From Bactericera cockerelli (Eukaryota > Arthropoda > Insecta > Hemiptera > Triozidae), in assembly GCA_024516035.1 (NCBI GenBank), contig CM044964.1, forward strand, positions 27,560,717 to 27,624,716: a stretch of DNA of 64,000 nucleotides, given 5' to 3'. The notes under the pieces were generated by a model. The model was not told where the DNA came from and did no database searches. It worked only from the letters and a program-made list of their open reading frames with translations. Shown here piece by piece: positions 55,501 through 62,103 of this stretch (position 1 is its first letter; each line of letters opens with the position of its first letter). Made by a program: the position numbers and the translations under genes.

Positions 55501-57684
55501 TGAATATATTAGAATAGATTATCTGAACACTTTTATTTTCTAAAATATTACAAATAAAAAATCTCTTCCATTTTTATATTATAGATTTGAATATACTGGA
55601 ATAGATTATCTGAACACTTTATTTTCTAAAATATTACAAATAAAAAATCTCTTCCACCCAACCCTTAACCCGCTGTGTTCTCTTCTCTTCCACTCTTAAC
55701 CCGCTGTGTTCTCCCACTCTTAACCCGCCGTGTTCTCTTCTCCTAACTCTTAACCCGCTGTGTTCTCTTCTCTCCCAGGAGCTACTATTATTCTCTTAAC
55801 TCTTAACCCGCTGTGTCCTCTTCTCTTAACTCTTAACCCGCTGTGTACTCGTCTCTTAACTCTTAACCTGCATCTCTTCTCTTCTCTCCCAGGAGCTACT
55901 ATTATTCTCTTAACTCTTAACCCGCTGTGTTCTCTTCTCTTCTTAACCCGCTGTGTCCTCATCTCTTAACCCACTGTGATCTCTTCTGTTAACCCGCTGT
56001 GTCCTCTTCTCTTAACTCTTAACCCGCTGTGTTCTCTTCTCTTAACTCTTAACCCGCTGTGTTCTCTTCTCTCCCACTCTTAACCCGCTGTGTTCTCTTC
56101 TCTTCTCTCCCAGGAGCTACTATTACTCTCTTAACCTGCTGTGTTCTCTTCTCTTAACTCTTAACCTGCTGTGTTCTCTTTCTCATTAAAAACTGTCCCT
56201 GTTTACTCGAAAGCCTCAATTCGCCATGTATTACATCTATGCTACTCATCACAATTATTGGATCTAGCAATGAAATCCTCTCACTATAAAATATTATGTA
56301 AGGAGATGCTAGGATTAGTATGTACCAACTTGATTTTATTGTTGTTGTTTTTTTTTTTTTCTTTTTTCTTTTTTCTCTCTCACTTTCTTAACTTTTTCTT
56401 TTTATTCTTGTAAGTGGAGCTTGTAAAATTTCTTCGTTGGAACAATACTAAAAAAAAAACCCTTAACCCGCTGTGTTCTCTTCTCTCAACCCGCTGTGTT
56501 CTCTTCTCTCAACTCTTAACCCGCTGTGTTCTCTTCTGTTCTCTCCCACTCTTAACCCGCTGTGTTCTCTTCTCTCCCACTCTTAACCCGCTGTGTTCTC
56601 TTCTCTTAACCCGCTGTGTTCTCTTCTCTTAACCCGCTGTGTTCTCGTCTCTCCACTCTTAACCCGCTGTGTTCTCTTCTCCCCACTCTTAACCCGCTGT
56701 GTTCTCTTCTCCTAACTCTTAACCCGCTGTGTTCTCTGCTCTTAACTCTTAACCCGCTGTGTTCTCTTCTCTTAACTCTTAACCCGCTGTGTTCTCTTCT
56801 CTCCCAGGAGCTACTATTATTCTCTTAACCCGCTGTGTTCTCTTCTCTTAACTCTTAACCCGCTGTGTTCTCTTCACTTCTCCCACAGGAGCTACTATTA
56901 TTCTCTTAACCCGCTGTGTTCTCTTCTTTTCTCTCCCAGGAGCTACTATTATTCTCTTAACTCTTAACCCGCCGACTATAATGAATCACTAAAAAACGTG
57001 TTATATGAGTACTATTATATTGTTTTTAATATTAAAAAGAAATCTGCTGACACGTGTTTCGTGTTACATAATATATAAGTAACGCAAGTACTTGAAGGGT
57101 TAACTCTTAACCCGCTGTGTTCTCTTCTCTTAACTCTTAACCCGCTGTGTTCTCTTCTCTTAACTCTTAACCCGCTGTGTTCTCTTCTCTTCTCTCCCAC
57201 TCTTAAGCCGCTGTGTTCTCTTCTCTCCCACTCTTAACCCGCTGTGTTCTCTTCTCTCCCACTCTTAACCCACTGTGTTCTCTTCTCTTAACCTTCTGTG
57301 TTCTCTTCTCTTAACCAGCTGTGTTCTCTTAACTCTTAACCTTCTGTGTTCTCTTCTCTTAACCCGCTGTGTCCTCTTCTCTCCCACTCTGAACCCGCTG
57401 TGTCCTCTTCTCTTCTCCCCCAGGAGCTGCTGGAGGCCCCGGGCGGGCTCCCCATCGTCTGCTCGGGCTCGGTGTGGAAGAGTTGGGACCTGGTGCGGCC
57501 CGGCTTCGAGCGTCAACTCTACCTGAAGGATCGCGTCCACGTGAAAGAGTTCTCGCTCATCAAGCTGAAAACCGGCCACGCCACGGGCGCCGCCTATCTG
57601 GCCGCCAAACACATCCGCTACCCTTTCCCCGTGAACAACAACGATACCAGCTACGTGTTCTATAACTACAAGGACACGTCGTAG
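33711..57684 (+). CDS. Nagk: N-acetylglucosamine kinase, seven exons, complete
   Basis: Cytosolic sugar kinase of the hexokinase/actin-like (ASKHA) fold that phosphorylates GlcNAc for salvage into UDP-GlcNAc. Exons: 33711-33742, 44335-44422, 45357-45458, 46702-46954, 48592-48721, 52135-52309, 57424-57684; all boundaries are AG/GT and all phases agree. The total is 1,041 nt, 346 residues (human NAGK is 344). Motifs: FGGIEGGATRT phosphate loop (6-16), SSNHW (36-40), SDTVAPIA with the catalytic Asp110, VIISGTGSN (125-133), CGGWGHILGDEGS (146-158), CSGSVWKSW (273-281). Exons 4-7 are very GC-rich while the introns are AT-rich. Pieces of exons 2, 6 and 7 are duplicated in the flanking sequence. The first intron is 10.6 kb. 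Confidence 0.93.
33743..35930. other. NAGK intron 1, first part: AT-rich, no gene seen
   Basis: No coding signal. 34690-34850 resembles the dispersed repeat at 19540-19680 (AATTTCTAATATTAGAAAT palindrome followed by a TTTTTTTGCTC run). Confidence 0.5.
35932..36232 (+). repeat. SINE family C, reference copy
   Basis: AGTCACCGTGGCAGAGTGAG head, B box GGTTCGATCCCCAGC, body CAGGAATTTTTCTGCTCTGT to CACAAAAATTGTGAAGAGGC, end CACCACAAATAAATCC. Copies are at 593, 24472 and 58303. Confidence 0.78.
36977..37165 (+). repeat. 28-bp tandem repeat, about seven copies
   Basis: Unit TTTTTACTTTTGTATTTGTA plus AATGTATA, with minor variants. Confidence 0.85.
37668..38165 (-). repeat. 5S rRNA-derived SINE (SINE3-like), reverse, rearranged
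   Basis: On the - strand, 38085-38155 reads GTTCTCGTAGGATCACCGAA, then GTTAAGCAACGTCCAGCGAG, which matches the middle of 5S rRNA. The remaining body (GTGTTACCCTCCATTCGC, ACCCAGCCTGGGTTAGGCC) occurs twice, at 37700-37800 and 37850-37960. This is not a working 5S gene. Confidence 0.72.
39136..39350 (-). repeat. SINE family B, reverse copy
   Basis: (ATT)n tail at the left, CACCAGGCGAGGTTAATGCT body, GGGATTTGAACCAACGGATC B-box arm, and GCGTTAACCACTTGACTAAC at the right. Confidence 0.75.
39519..40939. mobile_element. hAT-type non-autonomous element with 8-bp duplication
   Basis: Ends CAGTGTTGTAA / TTACAACACTG. A perfect 8-bp target duplication TATATATT (39511-39518, 40940-40947) is the hAT hallmark. 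The subterminal regions (39530-39680, 40770-40930) are packed with inverted and direct copies of GTACCCGTACCGGGTAC, likely transposase-binding clusters. There is no hAT transposase. A THAP-type zinc-finger start lies inside at 40066-40146. Confidence 0.85.
40066..40146 (+). pseudogene. THAP zinc-finger N-terminal fragment inside the hAT element
   Basis: An ATG-initiated short frame MVNFCCAHGCNNRYNKNSEI then HFHKYF and a stop. The start Met, CxxxxxC-type cysteines, CNNR and HFHKYF fit the first part of a C2CH THAP domain. The rest of the domain is not seen. It is probably a captured first exon or a remnant of the element's own DNA-binding domain. Confidence 0.55.
41510..41640 (+). repeat. SINE family D copy, truncated
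   Basis: GCGCGCGAATAGCTCAGTGG head, then CATGCGGAAGGTCCCAGGTT. Body cut short near GTTTTTAAGAGAAATAT. Confidence 0.65.
41650..41792 (-). repeat. SINE family E, reverse copy
   Basis: TTATCATATTTGTGTTTATC at the left, GGGACTTGAACCACCGACCT B-box arm, and AGCTACCGAGGTCGGT at the right. Confidence 0.75.
42345..42610 (+). repeat. 5S rRNA-derived SINE copy
   Basis: CGAGTTCTCGTTCTGTCACT then GAAGTTAAGCAACGCCAAGC resembles 5S rRNA. The body TGATGCTGGCTATTCCCAGC and GTAAAACCCCCCGTCG is the same as in the copies at 37668 (reverse) and in part at 62812. Confidence 0.65.
42645..42853 (-). repeat. SINE family A, reverse copy
   Basis: (AAT)n, TATCGCCTTATTTATACTGC, then GGGTTTCGAACCCGCGACC and GTGCCGCCTTTACCACAGAG. 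Confidence 0.78.
42873..43035 (+). repeat. 5S rRNA-derived SINE copy, truncated
   Basis: GATCTCGCAAGATCGCTGAT then GTTAAGCAACGTCTAGCGAA, again 5S-like, with a different 3' part. Confidence 0.55.
44335..44422 (+). CDS. Nagk: NAGK exon 2
   Basis: Acceptor gttttctgttccag; encodes GATRTSLVIYNGLGEKVVEH then EVHESSNHW; donor TGG|gtgagt. The 3' end and donor are repeated downstream (44423-44655). Confidence 0.9.
44391..44655 (+). repeat. tandem copies of the NAGK exon-2 3' end and donor site
   Basis: A unit of about 80-90 bp spanning TGGTCGAGCATGAAGTACAT, the end of exon 2, the donor TGG|gtgagt and the first intron bases (TGTGAACAGAGTACCTCGTG) occurs three times, plus a partial fourth. Confidence 0.85.
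44940..45330 (+). repeat. 60-bp hairpin tandem repeat, split by a retroposon end
   Basis: Unit with ACTTCCGTTAAATTTCTTAT and its mirror AGAAATCGGAAGT; three copies at 44940-45117 and a fourth after 45268. Between them, 45118-45267 is a short retroposon 3' end (CAGGCAATAACCCCGCCCTT to CCTAATAAAGCTTAAAAAAA). Confidence 0.75.
45357..45458 (+). CDS. Nagk: NAGK exon 3
   Basis: Acceptor tttttctttgtcag; encodes NMGMTECINLLNQIVKDALK and on to DTKLKCL; donor CTG|gtaggt. 34 codons, phase 0 at both ends. Confidence 0.9.
45725..45995 (+). repeat. family G dispersed repeat with expanded 5' end
   Basis: The first ~37 bases (CTGGCTGGGGGACTTTAAAC, AGGGAGTAGACCAGCAGT) are repeated about four to five times before the normal body of the family. 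Confidence 0.72.
46702..46954 (+). CDS. Nagk: NAGK exon 4 (catalytic core)
   Basis: Acceptor cacctctccgccag; encodes GLCLSGCEEEQSN, the catalytic SDTVAPIA, VIISGTGSN and CGGWGHILGDEGS; donor AGTG|gtgagt, phase 1. Confidence 0.93.
46960..47458 (+). pseudogene. LINE 3' end fragment next to the exon-4 donor
   Basis: Begins 5 bases after the donor. The frame to 47200 gives HTYNTRNAKQ and SFFERTSKYNGIKYYNNL and on to FKRKITENI, resembling the C-terminal tail of Jockey/CR1-type reverse transcriptase ORFs, followed by a 3' UTR and AATAAACAATAAATA. 5'-truncated and inactive. Confidence 0.6.
47465..47640 (+). repeat. tRNA-derived SINE (family I)
   Basis: GTTAGGTGGGCAGGTTAAGA start, B-box arm GGGTTCGAATCCCGGCCGG, and body GGAATGGCATGGTTGTAAAA. 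A related head is at 61803. Confidence 0.6.
47660..47830 (+). repeat. retroposon 3' end (CAGGCAACAACCCCGTCC type)
   Basis: Shares AGAGATTGCCACAGGCAACA and CCTAATAAAGCTTAATA with 45118-45267, and reverse copies at 46385-46440, 51765-51880 and 63780-63840. Probably the 3' end of an abundant LINE. Confidence 0.55.
48592..48721 (+). CDS. Nagk: NAGK exon 5
   Basis: Acceptor cactccccctag; completes Ala, then YWIAYRAVKACLDCDDDFEP to REHFGVEN; donor AATAG|gtcaga, phase 2 into the Arg that opens exon 6. Confidence 0.85.
48834..49371. mobile_element. cluster of Harbinger-type MITE copies
   Basis: A copy at 48834-48975, a part copy at 48976-49022 and a copy at 49257-49371 flanked by TTA (49254-49256, 49372-49374). 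All show GGGCGGAATTAATAGAC-like ends and the inner TCTGTGGCGCTAAGTCACGG segment. Confidence 0.7.
50073..50770. repeat. SINE family F pair in opposite orientations
   Basis: A - strand copy at 50073-50307 (ending near GAACCGTTACGCAACGGAGG) faces a + strand copy at 50417-50770 (CAGCCTCCGTGGCGTAACGG head, GAGTTCGATTCCCGGTTGG B box, end CTCACGGACACGGAATTATT). Confidence 0.75.
51305..51655 (+). repeat. ~90-100-bp tandem repeat, four copies
   Basis: Unit with AATGTCTACTT...TGGTAGACATT (itself a hairpin) followed by GTTTGATCGATAAGGTAAGA, the latter resembling the head of SINE family E. Confidence 0.65.
52135..52309 (+). CDS. Nagk: NAGK exon 6
   Basis: Acceptor tgtcccccccccag; encodes RFELLKPFYANFSKPTIAKL to MVQSLYKNAEK; donor AAAAG|gtattt. 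The last 126 bases recur at 52634-52759. Confidence 0.88.
52310..52555 (+). repeat. (TTTTATTTA)n simple repeat in NAGK intron 6
   Basis: Starts at the exon-6 donor itself: the donor's gtatttattt merges into the array. Confidence 0.9.
52634..52759 (+). pseudogene. partial duplicate of NAGK exon 6 with donor
   Basis: 126 bases identical to 52184-52309 except one C for T, followed by its own GT (AAAAG|gtatgg). No good acceptor precedes it, and a stop (52619-52621) blocks read-through from exon 6. It is probably not used. Confidence 0.85.
52889..54186 (+). mobile_element. mariner-like transposon
   Basis: About 1.3 kb with roughly 35-bp inverted ends (CAGGGTGGGGCAAAAGATAT and its mirror) and TA at both borders. 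Inserted in the minisatellite of NAGK intron 6. Carries one transposase ORF. Confidence 0.9.
53009..53986 (+). CDS. mariner-family transposase, C-terminus frameshifted
   Basis: 325 codons. The N-terminal part is helix-turn-helix DNA-binding (ALESTGSTAIPRTTGRPPTV, then ALGMSNRSLRRILHEDL). The catalytic triad sits in SSDEAHFHLSG, WFQQDGATAHTA and SPDLSICDFFLWGYLK. By my count, 41 residues separate the second Asp and the CDFFLW Asp, a DD41D-like spacing. Around residue 130 (MPPDHLMLNLIPAT) the protein seems shortened. After PIQMC the frame stops, but the usual ending (ESFRNRL, CIAAEGRHLRDVIFKK) continues in another frame to 54073. Probably inactive, though recently active. Confidence 0.88.
   Translation: MVWTGEHRGFAVRAFFENGRSVIATQRAFRLHFNVPRAKNVPQGNAIRRWARALESTGSTAIPRTTGRPPTVRTPENVNRVRVAIQRSPRRSARKHAVALGMSNRSLRRILHEDLSFHPYKIMIVQELMPPDHLMLNLIPATSTFFSSDEAHFHLSGAVNKQNFRYWAAENPQQVHERPLHSPKVTVWCAVSQVGVIGPYFFEEDGQTTTVNAARYVSMLETSFGPELEELSEETNLIDPWFQQDGATAHTARVSLDKLRQMFPARLVSLRGDVGWPARSPDLSICDFFLWGYLKEKVFKHRPHTLDELKVRIREEIRAIPIQMC
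54623..55656 (+). repeat. 87-88-bp AT-rich satellite, about twelve copies
   Basis: Unit AGATTTGAATATACTAGAAT then AGATTATCTGAACACTTTTA, TTTTCTAAAATATTACAAAT, and AAAAAATCTCTTCCATTTTT. Starts near 54623, 54711, 54799 and so on. Copies differ by a few bases. Confidence 0.92.
55657..57420 (+). repeat. minisatellite amplified from the NAGK exon-7 acceptor region
   Basis: Core AACCCGCTGTGTTCTCTTCT with CTTAACTCTT spacers, dozens of copies. Six units also carry CTCCCAGGAGCTACTATTAT, a near copy of the true acceptor and first exon-7 bases (57417-57431). Interrupted at 56171-56460 by unrelated sequence ending in an A-run (a retroposon-like insert). Confidence 0.9.
57424..57684 (+). CDS. Nagk: NAGK exon 7 (stop codon)
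   Basis: Acceptor cttctcccccag; encodes ELLEAPGGLPIV, CSGSVWKSWDLV, a conserved KLKTGHATGAAYLAAKH stretch and FYNYKDTS, stop at 57682-57684. Confidence 0.92.
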   Translation, partial: ELLEAPGGLPIVCSGSVWKSWDLVRPGFERQLYLKDRVHVKEFSLIKLKTGHATGAAYLAAKHIRYPFPVNNNDTSYVFYNYKDTS

Positions 57685-58160
57685 GAGGCCCGGCGGGAGT
57701 CAACGTGTTGAACGGCCCGGCGGGAGTCAACGTGTTGAATGGCCCGGCGGGAGTCAACGTGTTGAATGGCCCGGCGGGAGTCGCCGTGTTGAATTCTCAG
57801 CGGTACCGCTCGTGGCAGTGAATGTGTTAATTTTTTTTTACAAAATTTAACAAATTCAGTGAATGTGTTAAATTTTGTTGTTTTGGCCGCCAAACACATC
57901 CGCTATCCTTTCCCCGTGAACAACACGTAGGAGGCCCGGCGGGAGTCGCCGTGTTGAATTCTCAGCGGTACGTGTCGTGGCAGTGAATGTGTTAAATTTT
58001 GTTGTTTTGGCCGCCATCCTCTATCCTTTCCCCGTGAACAACAACGACACGAGCTACGTGTTCTATAACTACAAGGACACGTCGTAGGAGGCCCGGCGGC
58101 GGGAGTCAACGTGTTGAATTCTCATCGGTACCTGCTGTCGTGGCAGTGAATGTGTTAAAT
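57685..58160 (+). repeat. degenerate copies of the NAGK exon-7 3' end
   Basis: GGCCCGGCGGGAGTCAACGT units in tandem (57687-57790), then two partial copies of the end of exon 7 (57885-57930 and 58007-58087), each followed by the same post-stop sequence. The second includes FYNYKDTS and a stop. Confidence 0.85.
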
Positions 58161-58302
58161 TTTGTTGTTTTTCTCTTGTCGTTGCTTTCGGATCTGATAT
58201 GTGAGGATTTCGGAATTTCGAATGTATCTCAAGATGATTTTGGAGTATTTTTTTTTATCGAGATTTTTCTTTCGAGTCGATATCGATATCGATAGCAATA
58301 GT

Positions 58303-58606
58303 ATGTATGATTTTATTTGTGGTGAAGCACAAGGCCTCTTCACAATTTTTGTGGGTAGCGCAGCATTACTAAGAGCCTCCTTTACATTTCGAATTATTCT
58401 ATTACATTCATTTCTTTATACTCTGGTAATGCCGCCACTGGTCGTTACTCATACCAGTAACTACTCATTTTTCCTCACGAGGTATGAGTGCACCCCGAAC
58501 ATCCAAGTACAGAGCAGAAAAATTCCTGCTCCGCTGTGAATCGAACCCAGGTCACCATGCGTGCAATGCCTGGCGCGCTAACTCACTCTGCCATGGTGAC
58601 TCTGAC
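58303..58606 (-). repeat. SINE family C with a perfect 14-bp target duplication
   Basis: Flanked by TCGATAGCAATAGT at 58289-58302 and 58607-58620. Such a duplication shows LINE-type retroposition. tRNA-like end at the right (GAATCGAACCCAGGTCACCA). Confidence 0.85.
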
Positions 58607-58660
58607 TCGATAGCAATAGTGTTCGAAATCGAATAATCGAAAGAAAGACTTGAAAAGAAA

Positions 58661-58800
58661 TATAGTCGGGTGGTCTAAGACTCTGAGCATTGCCTGGTAA
58701 TCCGGTAGTGCGGTATCTGTAGGTTCGAATACCAACGAATGTATGAATTTATGAGCATTTATTTGATACAATAGAGCCACAAAACAATAGTATCCTAAAT
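58661..58800 (+). repeat. tRNA-derived SINE-like copy
   Basis: GTCGGGTGGTCTAAGACTCT and GGTTCGAATACCAACGAATG look like A- and B-box regions of a tRNA-like head. Body ends with CACAAAACAATAG. Confidence 0.5.
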
Positions 58801-59305
58801 AGCTACTGGAGTAGGTCTAGTTATTATTGTAAATATGAGTTATTTACAGATAAAAGTTTTTAATAAAAACAATGAAAAGTAAAGCAGGCGTCTATTCATC
58901 TCTTCCTCATGGTTGAGGTTGGATTGTTCTGGTACTCCTTTTTCCACAGTTACAGCCATTAATTGCATTATAAAGAGTTGCAAATAAACTACAGCAAATG
59001 CATTGTACAGATTATTATTAATAACTGATATTCGTGCAGTGGAATGGTACGTAAAGAACCACCATACCATATTGCTATACTATGTAATGGTAAACGCATT
59101 ACTGCAGTAGGAAATGTCACGTGCTATTTCAATAGCGGATATTTTCCGTTGGAAAATTTCGCACCAGCGGGGATTCAAACCTACAACCTTGTTGTTAACC
59201 CCATCATCGCTGAAGTCGAGTTTTGATAGAAGTTTTCACTTCAACAAATTTATTCTGTAAACTTTGTTATTTGCCTAAACCTGAACTACTGATTTTTTTT
59301 ATATA

Positions 59306-59789
59306 CAGGGTGTCCCACCAAAGTTGGAGATTACTCGGCTCCTGGAAGAGTTTTTAAAAAAGAAAAAAAATCTAATGGTACATGTCCTAATTATGCGGTT
59401 TCAGTCATGATTCTTTTTTTTAAAAATACAGGGTGGTTCAAAAGTCAAAAATTGAGGTGTCAACTTTCGATTTTTAAATAGATCGACCTGAATTTTCTTT
59501 GATAATTTTACTTCTAAATGGTGCCTGAGTACTTTTTTCAACAAAAATATTACATACAGGGTGGATCATAAGTGAAATAATGACTTGATTTTTTTTTAAA
59601 CCGACTTAAAAAAAAAAAAATTATTTGGGATTAATAATTCTCGCCAAATTTGAACCACCCTGTACATAAAAAAAATCAAGTCTGAAACTGCATAATTAGG
59701 TCATGCATGTATCATTAGATTTTTTATTTTTCAAAAACTCTTTCAGGGGCCGAGTAATTTAAGGTGTCCAACTTTGGTGGGACACCCTG
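59306..59789. mobile_element. 484-bp MITE, TA-flanked, with nested inner ends
   Basis: Ends CAGGGTGTCCCACCAAAGTT mirrored at the right, with TA on both sides. Inner copies of CAGGGTGGTTCAAAAGTC / CAGGGTGGATCATAAGTG / CCACCCTG suggest a second, related element inserted within it. Confidence 0.72.
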
Positions 59790-59845
59790 TATATAGAATC
59801 CGTAACCTTGTGAATACATTCGGCTGAGACTAGTGGCGAAATTAA

Positions 59846-59931
59846 GGGCGGAATTAATAGACGTTTTTGGCATACCTCTGTGGCGCTAAGTCACCGATTG
59901 CGCTTCTCCATTTTGTCTATTAATTTCGCCC
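59846..59931. mobile_element. short Harbinger-type MITE copy
   Basis: GGGCGGAATTAATAGACG at the left and GTCTATTAATTTCGCCC at the right. Shorter than the usual ~130 bp. Confidence 0.65.
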
Positions 59932-60038
59932 TAGATCTACAAAGTCCTACTCAGACAATTATTCTCAACTTCAATAATGTAATGCTGAAACCTTTTCCTC
60001 GAAAAATACAAGCAACAGTAAGGGTAACGAGGGATGTA

Positions 60039-60168
60039 GGGCGGAATTAATACACGTTTTTGTAATACCTCTGTGGCGCTAAGTCACGGATTGCGTACTG
60101 TATAAGATAGGGAAAACCGACGCTTAGCAATGACTTGTGATATAGAATTTGTCTATTAATTTCGACCG
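60039..60168. mobile_element. Harbinger-type MITE copy
   Basis: GGGCGGAATTAATACACG ... GTCTATTAATTTCGACC with the inner TCTGTGGCGCTAAGTCACGG segment. Confidence 0.68.
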
Positions 60169-60478
60169 TAGGATGTCATATGAACCTCCCTTTTGGCGCC
60201 GAGTTAGTATACCAGAGCGGGGAAATTTGCGATGGCTCTTGGTTTACAACTCGAAAGGCGAAATTAATAGATAACATCGATAACTAAAGTCATTGCTTAC
60301 GTCGGTTTTCCCTATCTTACACAGTACGCAATCCTTGACTTCGTACCACAGAGGTATTACAAAAACGTCTATTAATTTCGCCCTAGCTTGAGAATATTTG
60401 TTAACCGAGAGCCACCGCAAATTTACCCTGTGTGGTATCCTTACTCGGCGCCAAAGGTGAGGTTCATATGACATCCTA
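60169..60478. mobile_element. palindromic element with a MITE nested in its centre
   Basis: Outer arms of about 85 bases (AGGATGTCATATGAACCTCC, GGCGCCGAGT) are mirrored at 60387-60478. Between them at 60256-60383 lies a Harbinger-type MITE copy in reverse. Confidence 0.68.
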
Positions 60479-60479
60479 T

Positions 60480-61490
60480 ATCTCTTTCCTGTACTTCAGA
60501 GGTAAAGTTATTGCTCGAAAATTATCACTAAAAAGCTCATCAATTATTACGATTATTCATCCTTATATGAACCTCAGGTTATTAAAATTAATATTTCATA
60601 TTTTTAAATAATTTATAATACTTGCCTCATAAATGGGAGAACCAAACATAACTCTTAGCGAGTATAAAGATATTCCTCTGTACAACGGCCTATTTTTTTT
60701 AGTGTTTAATCTTTTATTTGTTTAAATAAATCGCGATTTTTTTTCACGATTGAAATGAATTTATTTGTGAGCAACTATTTTGGCTTCTTTGTCAATTATT
60801 TATTTATTAACTTAAGTTATTCCTTTAAGTTATTTAAAGGAATTCCTTTTATAATATAGTGCCTGAAATTCTGATTTTTTAAGCAAAATAATCAAATAAA
60901 TTATTCAGCAATGTAAGAGTCCCTTTTCTTCTGTCAGTTTAAACAAAGTCTCATATTATATTTCACAAATAATAATAATAAATTCACAATAACTTATTTC
61001 AAATCATAATTTAGAAATATAAAAATCAAATAATAATTAGGTTCGATGTTCCTTAATGTTGTCTCTTCAAATTCTGGTTATTTTGCTTAGGTAATTGAAT
61101 TGTGTTTATTTCATGTGTTTCATTTTGCTATTTGACAAATATCAGGTACAATATACAAAAATTTAATTTATTGTTTATCGAAATCATTCCAGGGAACTTT
61201 GCACTAGTTATTTTCCTCGAACAAGATCACAATTATATAGGTTTATATAGAGTTTTAATATGACCACAATTATATAGTTTTAATATGACACCAGGATTTT
61301 TTGTCTAGTAGAGTCAAGACTATAATCATCATTTTTGTGACTATGGTATAGTGAAATATAGTCCAAATGACAAAAAATCTTAGTCTATTATTAAAGTTAT
61401 AAAACAAGTTATTTTCTTCTCATTATTGTTTGTTGTTTCTTCTTCAACAACACTTGTATGTGAAACACTTATTTTTAGCGCACATTCTTT
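60480..61490. other. AT-rich region, nothing recognised
   Basis: No open frame of note, no SINE heads and no inverted repeats seen. Confidence 0.5.
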
Positions 61491-61495
61491 TTTAA

Positions 61496-62103
61496 CCCTA
61501 GCACTCCCAAGCTTTGTTAGGTAACAGATACTCCCAAGGGGGGGGCACAAAGTACCCACATAGAAAAATAAAGAAAAATCTTGATTTATTTAAAAGTTTC
61601 AATTGTTTCTCTTTATTTATGAATAATGAAAAAATAAAATCAGGTTTTTACACTTCTCTTTTACTAATTTCTTAATTTGAGGCCAATTTAACGGCTTTTC
61701 CTAATTTATCAATTCTGAACAATGAAATCAGGTTTTTACACTTCTTATTTACTTATTTCTAAACTTTGAGTAAATTTCTCTGTAGTAAGTAAATTGTTTG
61801 AGCAGACCTCCGTGGTCTAGTGGTTAGCATGCTTGACTACTGACTCGTAGGTTGCGGGTTCGAATCCCGGCCGGAGCGGAATTGCGGGTTCGAATCCCGG
61901 CCGGAGCGATTTGGTCGGACAATTCTGACAAACATTGAAAAAAATCACGTTGTCGTTTGAAAAAAAAAACTACACTAGAATATGAAAAACAATATTTCTG
62001 ACAATTACATGAAATTTCAGCCAAATTGGTATTGTATTATCAAAGTTACGAGCATTTTTTCTAGGTGTGGGTACTTTGTGCCCCCCCCTTGGGAGTGCTA
62101 GGG
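61496..62103. mobile_element. piggyBac-like MITE with TTAA duplication
   Basis: TTAA at 61492-61495 and 62104-62107, terminal repeats CCCTAGCACTCCCAAG, then subterminal GGGGGGGCACAAAGTACCCA mirrored, offset by a ~27-base insertion on the left. TTAA plus CCCTAG ends are the piggyBac signature. It carries a tRNA-derived SINE head inside (61803-61905) and no transposase. Confidence 0.82.
61803..61905 (+). repeat. tRNA-like SINE head inside the piggyBac MITE
   Basis: ACCTCCGTGGTCTAGTGGTT A box and GGGTTCGAATCCCGGCCGG B box. The B-box segment is duplicated in tandem (61855-61906). Confidence 0.62.

Noticed and set aside
54623..55656. CRISPR-like array of regular repeats
   Set aside because: The 88-bp units are contiguous and alike along their whole length, without variable spacers, in a eukaryotic intron. 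It is a satellite.
55750..57526. Several 60-115-codon frames in the CCCGCTGTGTTCTC minisatellite
   Set aside because: Periodic frames produced by the tandem repeat (LNPLCSLL-type runs), not proteins.
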